Source: Fibrobacter sp. UBA4223
GTDB taxonomy: Bacteria > Fibrobacterota > Fibrobacteria > Fibrobacterales > Fibrobacteraceae
Length of the DNA: 64,000 bases
Direction: 5' to 3'
Assembly: GCA_002382975.1 (NCBI GenBank)
Contig: DFTB01000015.1
Location: 15,387-79,386 of the forward strand
A program made the translations under genes and the position numbers. Within the stretch, counting starts at the first letter, position 1. Each line of letters begins with the position of its first letter. Positions 52,377-61,438 of the stretch are shown here, piece after piece. Below the pieces are notes generated by a model, which had not been told where the DNA came from, did no database searches, and saw only the letters and a list, made by a program, of their open reading frames with translations.

Positions 52377-53906
52377 TCAAAACCGCACTTTTGCCTCGGC
52401 AAAACCCCGTAACGGGGTCAGGTGCAGGCGGTGAACGTCCTTGAAGGTGCAGACAAGGGAAATGTCCAGGTATTCCCCGGAAATAAGGAATTCCGAACGC
52501 ATGCGCATGTCGTCCCGGGGGCGGCACTTGGGAAGGATGAAGGTGAATTTTGTGTAACTTTGTCCAGAATCCGTGAATTTTGAGGAAAATTCCAGGTGAG
52601 GAGGGGAAAAACCTTCGGGTCGGGCGTGCCGGACCCGGGCAGAAGCCCCCAGATTCCAAAGTTCCCAGGGGGTAAGGTTCAGACCGCCTTTCCAGTCCGT
52701 CTGTCTGCAGTTGGAGCCTGCGTCTCGGCAGGTGGCGCTGGCGGATAATCTCAAAAATTCAGGACCCGATTCCGCCCCCAGCTTGAGCCGAACCGCCATG
52801 GTATCGGCGTCCAGAGGCTCTATAAGGGTCCCGTTTGCGGAGACTCTCGTGTCCAGGAGGTTGGGAGCTTTGACGGACAGGCTTTGGGACCCCCAGAACC
52901 TGCTTCTTTGGATGGTCTTGCTCAAGCGGGCGTACCTGGGGAACTCCTCCCGATGGATATAGGCGGTGGTTCGCCAGCTGTAGGTGACGGCACCGCCTGG
53001 ACCTGAGTTGCCGGCGCCGTTCTGACCCGCCTTGCTGACGGTTTTTCCGGCGTTTGCGTCGTCGCGTTCCTTCTTCTCGCTGCCGTACAGCTGCACCTTG
53101 ATAAGCGGGAATTCCTGACCGTGCTGCCACCAGGCGGCCACCTGCCCGAAGGGGAATTTCGTCTGCATTCCGAGGGAGTGGGTGTGGGTTTGTAGGCTGT
53201 CGGAGGTTTGCTGAATGTTGCCAAAACCGTGCCAGTAAAATGCTTCGACGCTGGCGATGCCCCGCCTGCCGTATCCCAGCCGGAACTGTGTCGTCTTGGC
53301 GGTGTCCAGAAGGCCCGCCACATGAAAGTTCCCGAAGGGGTAGAGGAGGGCCGTTCCCCAGAGGGTGTCCAGCGGGATCTGGCTGTGGAGTTCCCGTGTG
53401 GAAACGTCCCCGAAGTAGGCCTCGCTCCCCTGGTTCTTGTAGGCGAGAAGTTCCTGGGAGCCGAGCCTCAGGGTGTAGCGGTAGAACTGGACCTGCAGTT
53501 CGGTATGGTGGCTTTCCAGCTGCCCCGTGGAATCGATTCGGCCTTTCCAGTCTACGTAGCCGTGAGGAGTGAGGCTTGGGCGGGTCGGGGTTTTCGCGGA
53601 CTTCTTGCCACTGGAAATTTTCCCTAGGGTGGAGCCTGCGCGGGTCTTGCCACTAGCCGTTTCGTCGCAGGTTTCCTGGGCGTAGGTCTGCGCAAGGAGG
53701 CAGGCCTCCTCCTGGTTGCCTTCTTCTAGCAGGTCCAGGATTTCGGTAGCCTCTTCGGCGGTAATGATTCCGTTGTCCCACCAGTCGAAAACTTTCGATT
53801 CGCTTAGCGGGGCGGCAAGAACGGCCCCTTCCAGGGCAAAAAGTGCCGCCGCAATGACGGATGAGCGCAGGACTCCTGCTTCTTTTTCGTGTCTATCTTT
53901 GGACAA
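52377..53906 (-). CDS. Exported beta-barrel-like protein with N-terminal helical hairpin
   Basis: A 509-residue protein with an N-terminal hydrophobic signal (about 14-31). A short helical module follows (WWDNGIITAEEATEILDLLEEGNQEEACLLAQTY, about 42-75), then a Lys/Ser/Thr linker. About 390 residues of beta-strand pattern with Arg/Gln/Trp-rich turns come next, ending in an aromatic residue (FAEAKVRF), which suggests an outer-membrane barrel. The helical module recalls small helix-hairpin pieces seen at the start of some envelope proteins, but no family is certain. The terminator downstream and a solitary position suggest a single-gene transcript. Confidence 0.65.
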   Translation of the reverse strand: MSKDRHEKEAGVLRSSVIAAALFALEGAVLAAPLSESKVFDWWDNGIITAEEATEILDLLEEGNQEEACLLAQTYAQETCDETASGKTRAGSTLGKISSGKKSAKTPTRPSLTPHGYVDWKGRIDSTGQLESHHTELQVQFYRYTLRLGSQELLAYKNQGSEAYFGDVSTRELHSQIPLDTLWGTALLYPFGNFHVAGLLDTAKTTQFRLGYGRRGIASVEAFYWHGFGNIQQTSDSLQTHTHSLGMQTKFPFGQVAAWWQHGQEFPLIKVQLYGSEKKERDDANAGKTVSKAGQNGAGNSGPGGAVTYSWRTTAYIHREEFPRYARLSKTIQRSRFWGSQSLSVKAPNLLDTRVSANGTLIEPLDADTMAVRLKLGAESGPEFLRLSASATCRDAGSNCRQTDWKGGLNLTPWELWNLGASARVRHARPEGFSPPHLEFSSKFTDSGQSYTKFTFILPKCRPRDDMRMRSEFLISGEYLDISLVCTFKDVHRLHLTPLRGFAEAKVRF

Positions 53907-53975
53907 AATAAGCCTCCTCTATGTATAGACTTATTTTTGTCCCGAAAAGTGCCTAAGTTTTTTTATTTTTTCATT

Positions 53976-54776
53976 ATGGCAAGTTCAAACTGGTCCAAGA
54001 AGCCTTTTTCTGCACGGTCCGATTCCGGCGTGGCGCGGCAACCCTCCCGTAATGCCTCTGCCGCAGGTCGTGACTTTGTGCCCCACCTGAAGGCACCCCG
54101 TACCGACTTTCCGCTGTTTAACGGTAAGAGGGTGAAGCCCTCGATTGAGGGACTAGACAAGCTCTTGCACTATTACGGCGTAGAGCTCCAGCCCGAGACC
54201 TTGAAGCAGATTTGGGAGTTCCACCAGTTGTTGCGGGCCAACAACGACGACCAGGACTTGACCCGCCTAAACGCTTTCGAGACTATGGTGGAGCGGCATT
54301 ACGCCGACTGCACGCTTATAAACGCCTACGTGCCCAAGTGGCCCGCCCGCATGATTGACGTGGGGAGCGGCGCCGGTTTCCCGGGAATTCCCCTAAAGAT
54401 TGTAAATCCGGGGATTCGTCTTACGCTTTGCGAGCCTCGGCCGAACCGCATCAATTTCTTGAACATGGTCATCGAGAAGATGGGACTCAAGGGAATCGAC
54501 GTTTTTGGTCACAAGGTCACCAGCCGCAGCATGACAATCCCCGTAGATGGCGTCATCAGCCGTGCCTTCGAACTGATGGAAAAGACCTTGCCCCGCATCG
54601 CCAATTCCTTGAAGGTGGGCGGCCGGGTATTCTTTATGAAGGGCCCTGCCGTGGCCGACGAACTCAAGACTTTTCACCCCGAAGATTTCGGCTACAAGTT
54701 CGTGGGCAAGCACTTCTACACCATTCCCAACAGCACCCAGGAGCGGGCACTGATTATTCTGGAACGGGTGGAATAA
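53976..54776 (+). CDS. rsmG: 16S rRNA (guanine-N7) methyltransferase RsmG
   Basis: A 266-residue protein of the RsmG/GidB family, which methylates G527 of 16S rRNA. The SAM motif MIDVGSGAGFPGIPLKI is clear, with CEPRPNRINFLN, VISRAFELMEKTLP and GGRVFFMKG after it. The first ~50 residues (basic, Ser/Arg/Pro-rich) are an extension not found in typical ~210-residue members. ATG at 53976 was chosen because the longer frame starts in untranslated sequence with no ribosome site. Confidence 0.88.
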   Translation: MASSNWSKKPFSARSDSGVARQPSRNASAAGRDFVPHLKAPRTDFPLFNGKRVKPSIEGLDKLLHYYGVELQPETLKQIWEFHQLLRANNDDQDLTRLNAFETMVERHYADCTLINAYVPKWPARMIDVGSGAGFPGIPLKIVNPGIRLTLCEPRPNRINFLNMVIEKMGLKGIDVFGHKVTSRSMTIPVDGVISRAFELMEKTLPRIANSLKVGGRVFFMKGPAVADELKTFHPEDFGYKFVGKHFYTIPNSTQERALIILERVE

Positions 54777-54853
54777 TATCAAGTGATTAAAACAGAGCGG
54801 TTTCGCTGCAATTATTAGTCCTAACCACGGCCTTACGGCCTAATCAATAACCA

Positions 54854-57040
54854 CTAGAACTTAAACAGCATGCCAAATCGCATCTGGCCGTCGCGGACGC
54901 CGTCGTTGTCACCTACGTCGCGGATGGTGGCAAAGTCGAACTGCAGCATGTCCGAAATCATGAAGCCGAAACCGAAGTCCACTTCGCTTCTCTGGCCCAC
55001 ATCGTCGTAGAGGTAGCCCAGGCGGAGTGCGATGGTGTTGGCGTAGATGAATTCCGTACCTACGTTAAACACGCCCTGCATCAGGGAATTCTTGGCGGCG
55101 GTGGCGCCGTGTCCGCCCCGTTCCGTGTTGGCGATGGATTTCCAGCAGGCAATATAGAAGGGTTCGGGGTCGCCCTTGCTGTCGTCATAGACAACTTCGC
55201 GGTTGTAGTCTGCGGCTACGATCCACTTGTAGTCGGCAAGAGCCAAGAGTTCATAAGAAAGCCCGAGCCGCCAGGTGAGGGGGATGGGGTCTTCGATGGT
55301 CTTGTCCACGTAGTAGACGCTGGGGCCGATGTTGGCGAGAACCAAGGCTAGATTTAGTTTGTCTAAAATAACGCCCTTCTTGAGGATGCCCACGTCGAAG
55401 GCGTAGCCGAAGGTGGTTGCCTCCTCTTCGCCGGCGGCGGCTCCGGAGCTCAGGTCAGAATAGAAGAACTTGATGGAAAGGCCAAGACCGATGTTCCCGG
55501 GGAATCGGGTGCCGTAGCTCACGCCGCCCACGATTTCGGAGCTGTTGTAGGCCACCAGGTCGTCGGCGTTGATATCGCCGGAAACCACCGTGGAACCGAA
55601 GCTCACAAAATTCACGTGGAAGCCGATGGTGCCCCAGTCTCCCATGGGTACCGTCATGCCGCCGTAGAGGTGGTACAGGTCGGGGATGTTCAAGATGGGC
55701 AACAGCTTTTCGTAGAAGGCGGTGAGCTGGTAGTCGGCGTCCTTATACTGCTCCATGCCGTTTGCGGTGCTGAACCACACGTCGTTACCCTGGGGGAGAA
55801 CCGCCCACACTTTGTTTACCGAAAGTCCGTTGCCGCTGTGGTAGTGGGTCCATTCGTCGTCGCTCTTGACGTCGCCTTCGGCTTCGGCGGTGCCCCGTTC
55901 CAGTTCTGCCTTGCGGCCGCTGGCGGTGGCGTAGTCCGGCAGGTGCCGCCAGACGCCCTTGTCCGTTGCAATCCAGATGGCGCCCTTGCGGTCCACCGAG
56001 ATGTCGTTAATGGTGTTGCCTTCGAACTTGATCTGTTCCCACTTGCGCAGGTTGAAATGGGAGAGGCCTTCTTTGTGGCTGGCCCACACGTGGCCGGAAC
56101 TGTCAACGGCAAGGGCCTTCGGGTTCAGGTCCATGATGCCGTCTTCTTCGGTGAAGAGGCTCCAGCGGTCCTTGTCGTTAACGCTTTTCTTGGGAACCAG
56201 GCGGGCAACGCCTGCGCCTTCTACTGCCACAAACAGTTCCTTGCGGTTTTCGGACCACACCAGGGCGTTGATTTTCTGGCTGGGAAGCACCTTGCCCTTT
56301 TGTTCGAACTGTCCGTTGCGGTACAAGAAGAGGCCGTTGTCGGTGCCTATCCAGAGGCTTGCGCCTTGGTTCACCAGGGCAGTGATGCGCCTGCTGCCCA
56401 GTTCTTCGTCGTAGTTTTTCCAGGCCTTGCCGTCAAAGCGGAAGAGGCTCTTGGGAGTGCCTACCCAGAGCTTTTCGGTGCGATTGTCGTAGATGATGGC
56501 CGTGATGGTGTCGTTTACCACCAGGTTCCAGGGCATCTTGACTTCTACCACGTCGGATTCTTCTTCGGCGGACTTGATGTCGTTGAACTTTTTCACCTGG
56601 CGGGAGTATTCGTCAATGCCGCGCTCCGTACCCACATAAACTTTTACGGCGTCCTTGATCTTGGCGTTGCCTTGCAGGGTGACGGAGTGGTAATCTACCC
56701 ACTGCTCTCCGTCGTAACGGAGAATACCCTGGGCGGTTCCGGCCCAAAGTTCGCTCTTGGCGAAAAAGCCGTTCTTGCTTCGGGCCGCCATCTTGGTAAA
56801 GAAGGGAGCGGTCTTGGAATCGGCGGGGTAGGACATGCGCCATTCGTCGGCCAGGGGGCCAAAGGCAAGTCCTGCCGGGTTGTAGAACATGGCGGTGGCG
56901 TCGTCGGCCACGGCAGCGCCTACTTCACCCATACCCAGCTGGCGGGCGCCTACGGGCATTTCCAGGGTGATAATGGCGGATCCTGCGGCATGGGTCAGGA
57001 CCGGTGCCGCTATCAGGAGGGCGAGGAGGGATTTACGCAA
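54854..57040 (-). CDS. PorV-like outer-membrane barrel with an inserted beta-propeller
   Basis: A 728-residue exported protein. After a signal peptide (about 1-18) comes a FadL/PorV-type N-terminal segment (PVGARQLGMGEVGAAVADDATAMFYNPAGLA). Then about 320 residues (95-415) of propeller blades follow, of the kind seen in two-component sensor propellers, with repeats like LWVGTPKSLFRFDGKAW, LWIGTDNGLFLYRNGQF, VWASHKEGLSHFNLRKW and IWIATDKGVWRHL. The PorV-type barrel resumes from YHLYGGMTVPMGDWGTIGF to the terminal FGMLFKF. PorV proteins shuttle type IX cargo, so this fusion could bind surface glycans or cargo; that is inference. I place the start at a TTG (57040) because GGAGG precedes it and the ATG at 57088 overlaps the upstream gene by 56 bases. 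Confidence 0.75.
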   Translation of the reverse strand: MRKSLLALLIAAPVLTHAAGSAIITLEMPVGARQLGMGEVGAAVADDATAMFYNPAGLAFGPLADEWRMSYPADSKTAPFFTKMAARSKNGFFAKSELWAGTAQGILRYDGEQWVDYHSVTLQGNAKIKDAVKVYVGTERGIDEYSRQVKKFNDIKSAEEESDVVEVKMPWNLVVNDTITAIIYDNRTEKLWVGTPKSLFRFDGKAWKNYDEELGSRRITALVNQGASLWIGTDNGLFLYRNGQFEQKGKVLPSQKINALVWSENRKELFVAVEGAGVARLVPKKSVNDKDRWSLFTEEDGIMDLNPKALAVDSSGHVWASHKEGLSHFNLRKWEQIKFEGNTINDISVDRKGAIWIATDKGVWRHLPDYATASGRKAELERGTAEAEGDVKSDDEWTHYHSGNGLSVNKVWAVLPQGNDVWFSTANGMEQYKDADYQLTAFYEKLLPILNIPDLYHLYGGMTVPMGDWGTIGFHVNFVSFGSTVVSGDINADDLVAYNSSEIVGGVSYGTRFPGNIGLGLSIKFFYSDLSSGAAAGEEEATTFGYAFDVGILKKGVILDKLNLALVLANIGPSVYYVDKTIEDPIPLTWRLGLSYELLALADYKWIVAADYNREVVYDDSKGDPEPFYIACWKSIANTERGGHGATAAKNSLMQGVFNVGTEFIYANTIALRLGYLYDDVGQRSEVDFGFGFMISDMLQFDFATIRDVGDNDGVRDGQMRFGMLFKF

Positions 57041-57599
57041 GTTGCCTCCAGTCGGGGACTTCGTAGGTGCTTCCGTGGGAGGGCACAACGGCCTTCCAGC
57101 CGGACTTGCTGGGGTTTTCCCAGGGCTGCTTGGGCAAAAGCTTGCAGTCGCAGCCCAGCACGTAGGGCGGCAAAATTTCGGCGTGGTTCCGGATTTGTTC
57201 GCGGGTAATAAAGTTGTCTTCGCCGACGAACTTCACGTAGTTCTTGCCCTTGGGGCCAAGTTCGATGCGGTAGGTGACGGTGCCGTTCTTGTCGCCTTCG
57301 TCGATGGTGCGGATGGTCTCTTCGAGAGAAGCGTTCCACTGGCGGATATATTCTTCGCGCTGTTCGGGGGTGAGCTGCGTCTGGGTTTCTAGCCAGGAGC
57401 GGAGCGATACTTCCGATGGCTTTACGTTGGTGAGAGATTCCCGTGCGGGGCGGACCACCACGGCATACTGGCCGGAAACGTCGATAACCGGCTTGGGTTC
57501 TTCTTTTTCTTCGGTGCTGTGGATAACCACGTAGGCACCGATGGCCGCAAGAATAATGGACAGCACGACAATCGTTATAACGATAACAACAGATAGCAT
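57033..57599 (-). CDS. Membrane-anchored protein of unknown function
   Basis: A 188-residue protein with one N-terminal membrane helix (about 3-26), so anchored in the inner membrane with most of it outside the cytosol. The rest has an acidic linker (STEEKEEPKP) and then an alpha/beta domain with several Glu, Arg and Asn residues plus a late CDCKLLPKQPWENP stretch; no family is recognised. Its stop overlaps the chosen TTG start of the PorV-like gene by 8 bases, so the two are probably translationally coupled and functionally linked. It could be a chaperone or accessory of that barrel. Confidence 0.7.
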   Translation of the reverse strand: MLSVVIVITIVVLSIILAAIGAYVVIHSTEEKEEPKPVIDVSGQYAVVVRPARESLTNVKPSEVSLRSWLETQTQLTPEQREEYIRQWNASLEETIRTIDEGDKNGTVTYRIELGPKGKNYVKFVGEDNFITREQIRNHAEILPPYVLGCDCKLLPKQPWENPSKSGWKAVVPSHGSTYEVPDWRQLA

Positions 57600-57676
57600 A
57601 TTCTTTTTCCGTTCAACTGGGGAAAAACCTTACTCTGTAAAACTAGCATTTTCTATCTTGTGGGGTAGGAGTTTTT

Positions 57677-59107
57677 ATGCCGAAATTGAAGATTTTCTTG
57701 GTCCTCGCGCTGTTTTGTAATCTGTGGGCTATCCCTTTTAACATAGAGAGCGTCAGGGACGGCCAGGGCGACGAGATTCGCAAGGGCCAGCTTATCAAGG
57801 TCCATTTCAAGGGCTACCTGATTCTTGACAGCCTGCAGATGGAAGAAATGCGGAAAAGGGCCATGGAGGACTCCCTGGCGGCCCTGGAATTTGCAACACC
57901 AGAGACATCTACGGATTCTGTGACAGCGGACAGCGCCAAGGCCGCCCCTGCCGATACGGCAAAAACTGCTCAGGATGCCGCTAAGTCGAAGGATTCGAAA
58001 GCTGCAACTGCAGACGGGGCTAAGGACTCAAAAGTCTCCGTGCCCGCCCCTACGGACAGCGCCACTGCGGCGGGGAACATCACGGCCACGGCAGACAGCA
58101 TCGCCCGTTATAAGGACAAGTGGTTGTACATCAATACCTACGGAGGAGAACCTCTGGAATTTACCTTGGGCGTGGGCCAGGTTATCCAGGGTTGGGAAAA
58201 GGGAATCCTGGGCATGAAGGTGGGAGAAATCCGTTATCTGACGGTGCCTGCGGTCATGGCTTATGGAGAGCGCTCTATGGATGGAATTCCGCCCAATTCG
58301 GACTTGTTTTACGAGGTAGAGCTGGTCCATGCCGATCCGCCCATGGAGCCGGACAAGTTCCCTCAGAGCGTAGACGCTCTCAAGTGGAAGGAGCTTTCGA
58401 AGGGACTCAAGATTTACGATGAAAAAATGGGCTCGGGCAACGCCGCTATTCCTGGGTCAACCCTAAAAACCCATTACACCGGCTGGCTCCTTTCAGGGCG
58501 CAAGTTCGGCAGTTCCAAGGATTTAGGTAAGTCCTTTGATGTGGTTCTTGGCGCAGGCAAGCTCATCAAGGGTTGGGAAAAGGGCCTGGAAGGCATGCGC
58601 GTGGGTGGCGTTCGTTGGCTTCGGGTGTCTCCGGCTATGGGCTATGGTGCGGCGGCATACACCATGATTCCCTCCAATTCCACTCTGGTTTTCCGAGTGG
58701 AACTGATGGAGTCCGAAGTGGATTCTGCAGTTATCGAAAAAATGGATTTTTTCCCGGATACCACTACTCTTGCTCTTGAAAATGGTTCCGAAGGCCTGCG
58801 CTATGCTATCGTGAAGCCTGGCGAGGGCGAACCTGCAAGGGTTGGGACTAGGGTTCGGGTGCATTACACGGGCTGGCTTACCAATGGGCACAAGTTCGAT
58901 AGTTCTCGAGACCGTGGCCAGGTATTGCGCGTCTCCTTGGGGAGCGGCCAAGTGATTCGCGGTTGGGATCTGGGCATTGCAGGCATGCTCCCTGGCGAAA
59001 AGCGCATCTTGATTGTGCCCCCCGGCCTTGCTTATGGCTCCCGCGGCATGGGCCCCATCCCGGGAGGTTCTACCCTTATCTTTGCCGTGGAGTATCTGGG
59101 CGAGTAA
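57677..59107 (+). CDS. Exported triple-FKBP peptidyl-prolyl isomerase
   Basis: A 476-residue protein with a signal peptide (about 1-18) and three FKBP domains. The first (about 20-220) is split by a ~90-residue Ala/Lys/Ser/Asp-rich insert. It then resumes with VIQGWEKGILGMKVGEIRYLTVPAVMAYGE. The second (235-345) has THYTGWLLSGRKF, LIKGWEKGLEGM and AMGYG. The third (370-476) has VHYTGWLTNGHKFDSS, VIRGWDLGIAGMLPGEKR and AYGSRGMGPIPG. The key aromatic and Ile/Gly residues of FKBP active sites are best kept in domain 3. It probably assists folding of envelope proteins. Its stop codon overlaps the next gene (TAATG). Confidence 0.9.
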   Translation: MPKLKIFLVLALFCNLWAIPFNIESVRDGQGDEIRKGQLIKVHFKGYLILDSLQMEEMRKRAMEDSLAALEFATPETSTDSVTADSAKAAPADTAKTAQDAAKSKDSKAATADGAKDSKVSVPAPTDSATAAGNITATADSIARYKDKWLYINTYGGEPLEFTLGVGQVIQGWEKGILGMKVGEIRYLTVPAVMAYGERSMDGIPPNSDLFYEVELVHADPPMEPDKFPQSVDALKWKELSKGLKIYDEKMGSGNAAIPGSTLKTHYTGWLLSGRKFGSSKDLGKSFDVVLGAGKLIKGWEKGLEGMRVGGVRWLRVSPAMGYGAAAYTMIPSNSTLVFRVELMESEVDSAVIEKMDFFPDTTTLALENGSEGLRYAIVKPGEGEPARVGTRVRVHYTGWLTNGHKFDSSRDRGQVLRVSLGSGQVIRGWDLGIAGMLPGEKRILIVPPGLAYGSRGMGPIPGGSTLIFAVEYLGE

Positions 59108-60639
59108 TGTTCAAGACCTTCTTTGAAAAGCTCCACGAGGCGTTTTCGTCGGTATTGCCGGTCACCCTGATCGTGCTGGTACTGTCCTTTACGCCCCTGG
59201 TGGAACTTTCAATGAAGGAACTGGTGGTCTTTGCCATAAGTGCTGTTTTTCTCGTGGCGGGCATTGGGCTTTTTAACCTAGGTGCTGACCTTGCCATGAC
59301 GCCTATGGGCGAGCATGTGGGTTCGGGCCTTGCCAAGTCCCGAAAGCTGCAGTTGCTGGCGTCGGTATGCTTTGTCATGGGTGTGCTCATTACCGTTGCG
59401 GAACCCGACCTCTCGGTACTTGCCGAACAGGTGAAACAGGCGATACACCCTATACTTCTCGTGGCCACCATCGGCGTGGGCGTGGGGATTTTCCTGGTGC
59501 TGTCCATCATCAAGATTGTGTTTAAGATGGACCTTTCCACTATCATCATCTTTTGTTACCTGGTGCTTTTTATGCTGGGCATGCTTATGGTCTCCATGGG
59601 CAAGGAAATCTTTGTTCCCCTGGCTTTTGATTCGGGCGGTGTGACCACGGGCCCTATTACGGTGCCCTTCATTATGGCCTTGGGTGTGGGTGTGGCCGGC
59701 GCTATCGGCGGTAAACATGCCAGTGAAAACAGCTTCGGCCTTATAGCCCTTTGTTCTGTTGGTCCGATTCTTGCCCTTATGGGCCTGATCCTTTTCTCCA
59801 AGGGTGGCCTTACCTTTACGCTGGAACCGGATGCCTATTCCATAGACGCAAACCTTGGCCTTAATTTCATCTTTACGGTACTAACGGTTGCCCGTGAGGT
59901 GTTTGTGGCCCTGGCGCTCATTGTGGCCTTCTTTGTGGTGCTCCAGCTGTTTGCCCTCAAGGTTTCTTGGTCCAAGCTGGTTCAGGTGGGCTTCGGTATC
60001 TGCTATACCTTTGCGGGACTGTTGATTTTCTTGACGGCGGTGAAGGTGGGGTTCATGCCCATCGGTTTCAAATTGGGCTGTAACTTGGCAAAGACACCCC
60101 ACATTCTCGTGGCATCGGGCTTTGTCATCGGCATGGTGGTGGTGCTTGCAGAACCTGCGGTGCACGTGCTGAACAGGCAGGTCGAAGAAATTACCGGCGG
60201 CCTCGTGACCAAGCGTTCCATGCTGGTGGCCCTTTCTATCGGCGTGGGCGTTTCTATCGGGCTTTCTATGCTCCGCATCTACATGGGCTTCCCCTTGATC
60301 TACTACCTGATTCCCGGCTACTTTGTTTCCTTGGGCCTTTCTTTCTTTGTGCCTAAGCTTTATACGGCCATTGCCTTTGACTCGGGTGGTGTGGCCAGCG
60401 GGCCCTTGACCTCCAGCTTTATACTGCCTCTTTCTATCGGGGCTTGCTCCGTCATCCACGGCGGTGACGATTCCATTCTGAGTTATGCTTTCGGTATCGT
60501 GGCCATGGTGGCCATGACTCCCTTGATTACCATCCAGATTCTCGGCTTCAAGGCCATCGTTTCTCGGTTCTTCAGGAACCGCAACATGATGCGCCGTATC
60601 CAGGATGCCGACGATGAACAGATTATAGACTTTGTGTAG
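59107..60639 (+). CDS. DUF1538 family integral membrane protein
   Basis: A 510-residue, about 12-helix membrane protein made of two homologous halves. Each half holds the signature FDSGG(V)xxGPxTxxFI (FDSGGVTTGPITVPFI and FDSGGVASGPLTSSFI) and a helix with VxEPxxxVLxxQVxxI. This matches the DUF1538 family, which has the look of an internally repeated transporter; the substrate is not known. It starts within the stop of the FKBP gene. Two PII-like genes follow at once, so the activity of the membrane protein may be set by PII-type signalling of nucleotide or metabolite state. Confidence 0.85.
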   Translation: MFKTFFEKLHEAFSSVLPVTLIVLVLSFTPLVELSMKELVVFAISAVFLVAGIGLFNLGADLAMTPMGEHVGSGLAKSRKLQLLASVCFVMGVLITVAEPDLSVLAEQVKQAIHPILLVATIGVGVGIFLVLSIIKIVFKMDLSTIIIFCYLVLFMLGMLMVSMGKEIFVPLAFDSGGVTTGPITVPFIMALGVGVAGAIGGKHASENSFGLIALCSVGPILALMGLILFSKGGLTFTLEPDAYSIDANLGLNFIFTVLTVAREVFVALALIVAFFVVLQLFALKVSWSKLVQVGFGICYTFAGLLIFLTAVKVGFMPIGFKLGCNLAKTPHILVASGFVIGMVVVLAEPAVHVLNRQVEEITGGLVTKRSMLVALSIGVGVSIGLSMLRIYMGFPLIYYLIPGYFVSLGLSFFVPKLYTAIAFDSGGVASGPLTSSFILPLSIGACSVIHGGDDSILSYAFGIVAMVAMTPLITIQILGFKAIVSRFFRNRNMMRRIQDADDEQIIDFV

Positions 60640-60647
60640 GGAGCGGT

Positions 60648-61070
60648 ATGGCTGAAAAGGAAAGACAGTTCAGGCGAAAGAGAAGCGGGTCTCCCGATGG
60701 GCATTCCAAGGTGTCCATGAACCGCCTCAAGATTCTCGTGACCATGGTGAACCGCGCCAAGGCGGACTTTTACATGGACCACATCCAGTCTTTTGGCGTG
60801 AACATGCAGATGGTCTTTTACGGCAGGGGAACCGCCTCCCAGGAAGTTCTTACGGCTATTGGTCTGGTGGATTCCGAGCGTGCGGTCATTCTGAGCGTGA
60901 TAGGCGAGGACAAGCTCAAGGCGGCCCTGGAAAGCATCGAAGAAAAATTCAACACCATCGCGGGTGGCAAGGGCATCGCCTGTACGATTCCCATGACAAG
61001 CATTATCGGCAAGTCCATTTTCAACTTTTTGAGCGACAACCGCAAGGCGGTACGGAGGAACGAGAAATGA
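60648..61070 (+). CDS. PII-like regulatory protein 1
   Basis: A 140-residue protein with a ~25-residue basic N-terminal extension and then the ferredoxin-like fold of PII proteins (KILVTMVNRAKADFYMDHIQSFGVNMQMVFYGRGTA..). The GRGTAS segment takes the place of the T-loop entrance, and a later GKGIACTIPMTSIIG lies where the B-loop of PII would be. No uridylylation Tyr at the GlnB position is evident. It probably binds nucleotide and controls the DUF1538 protein upstream (8 bases away). Its last bases overlap the next gene (ATGA). Confidence 0.75.
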   Translation: MAEKERQFRRKRSGSPDGHSKVSMNRLKILVTMVNRAKADFYMDHIQSFGVNMQMVFYGRGTASQEVLTAIGLVDSERAVILSVIGEDKLKAALESIEEKFNTIAGGKGIACTIPMTSIIGKSIFNFLSDNRKAVRRNEK

Positions 61071-61438
61071 GCGCAAGCAAGCACGAGATGATCATGTGCA
61101 TTGTCAATGCCGGATTTTCCGAGACGGTCATGGAGGCGGCCAAGAGTGCAGGCGCCCGTGGCGGCACTATCCTGAATGGTCGCGGCACGGCCAACAAGGA
61201 GGCAGAATCGTTTTTCCACATCGCCATCCAGCCCGAAAAGGAGGTGGTGATGATTCTGGTGTCCGCAGAAATCAAGGACGCCGTGCTCCACGCCCTTTAC
61301 CAGAAGGCTGGGCTAGACACCATGGGACAGGGCATTGCATTCTCGCTCCCCGTAGATGAAGTGGTGGGGCTTACCCCGTGGAAAGCCGTAGATAAAGACG
61401 GCAAGACCCTCAAGATGCCCGCCGTCGCGAAGGCTTAG
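61067..61438 (+). CDS. PII-like regulatory protein 2
   Basis: A 123-residue PII-like protein, the second of the tandem pair: MIMCIVNAGFSETVMEAAKSAGARGGTILNGRGTANKE at the N-terminus, with GRGTA as in its neighbour, VVMILVSAEIKDAVLHAL in the middle and GIAFSLPVDEVVGL near the end. The ATGA overlap means coupling to protein 1, and the two may form hetero-oligomers. It closes the operon FKBP-DUF1538-PII-PII. Confidence 0.78.
   Translation: MSASKHEMIMCIVNAGFSETVMEAAKSAGARGGTILNGRGTANKEAESFFHIAIQPEKEVVMILVSAEIKDAVLHALYQKAGLDTMGQGIAFSLPVDEVVGLTPWKAVDKDGKTLKMPAVAKA

Noticed and set aside
55616..57208. A 530-codon frame antisense to the PorV-propeller gene
   Set aside because: No ribosome site, low-complexity translation, and the minus-strand gene has clear domains.
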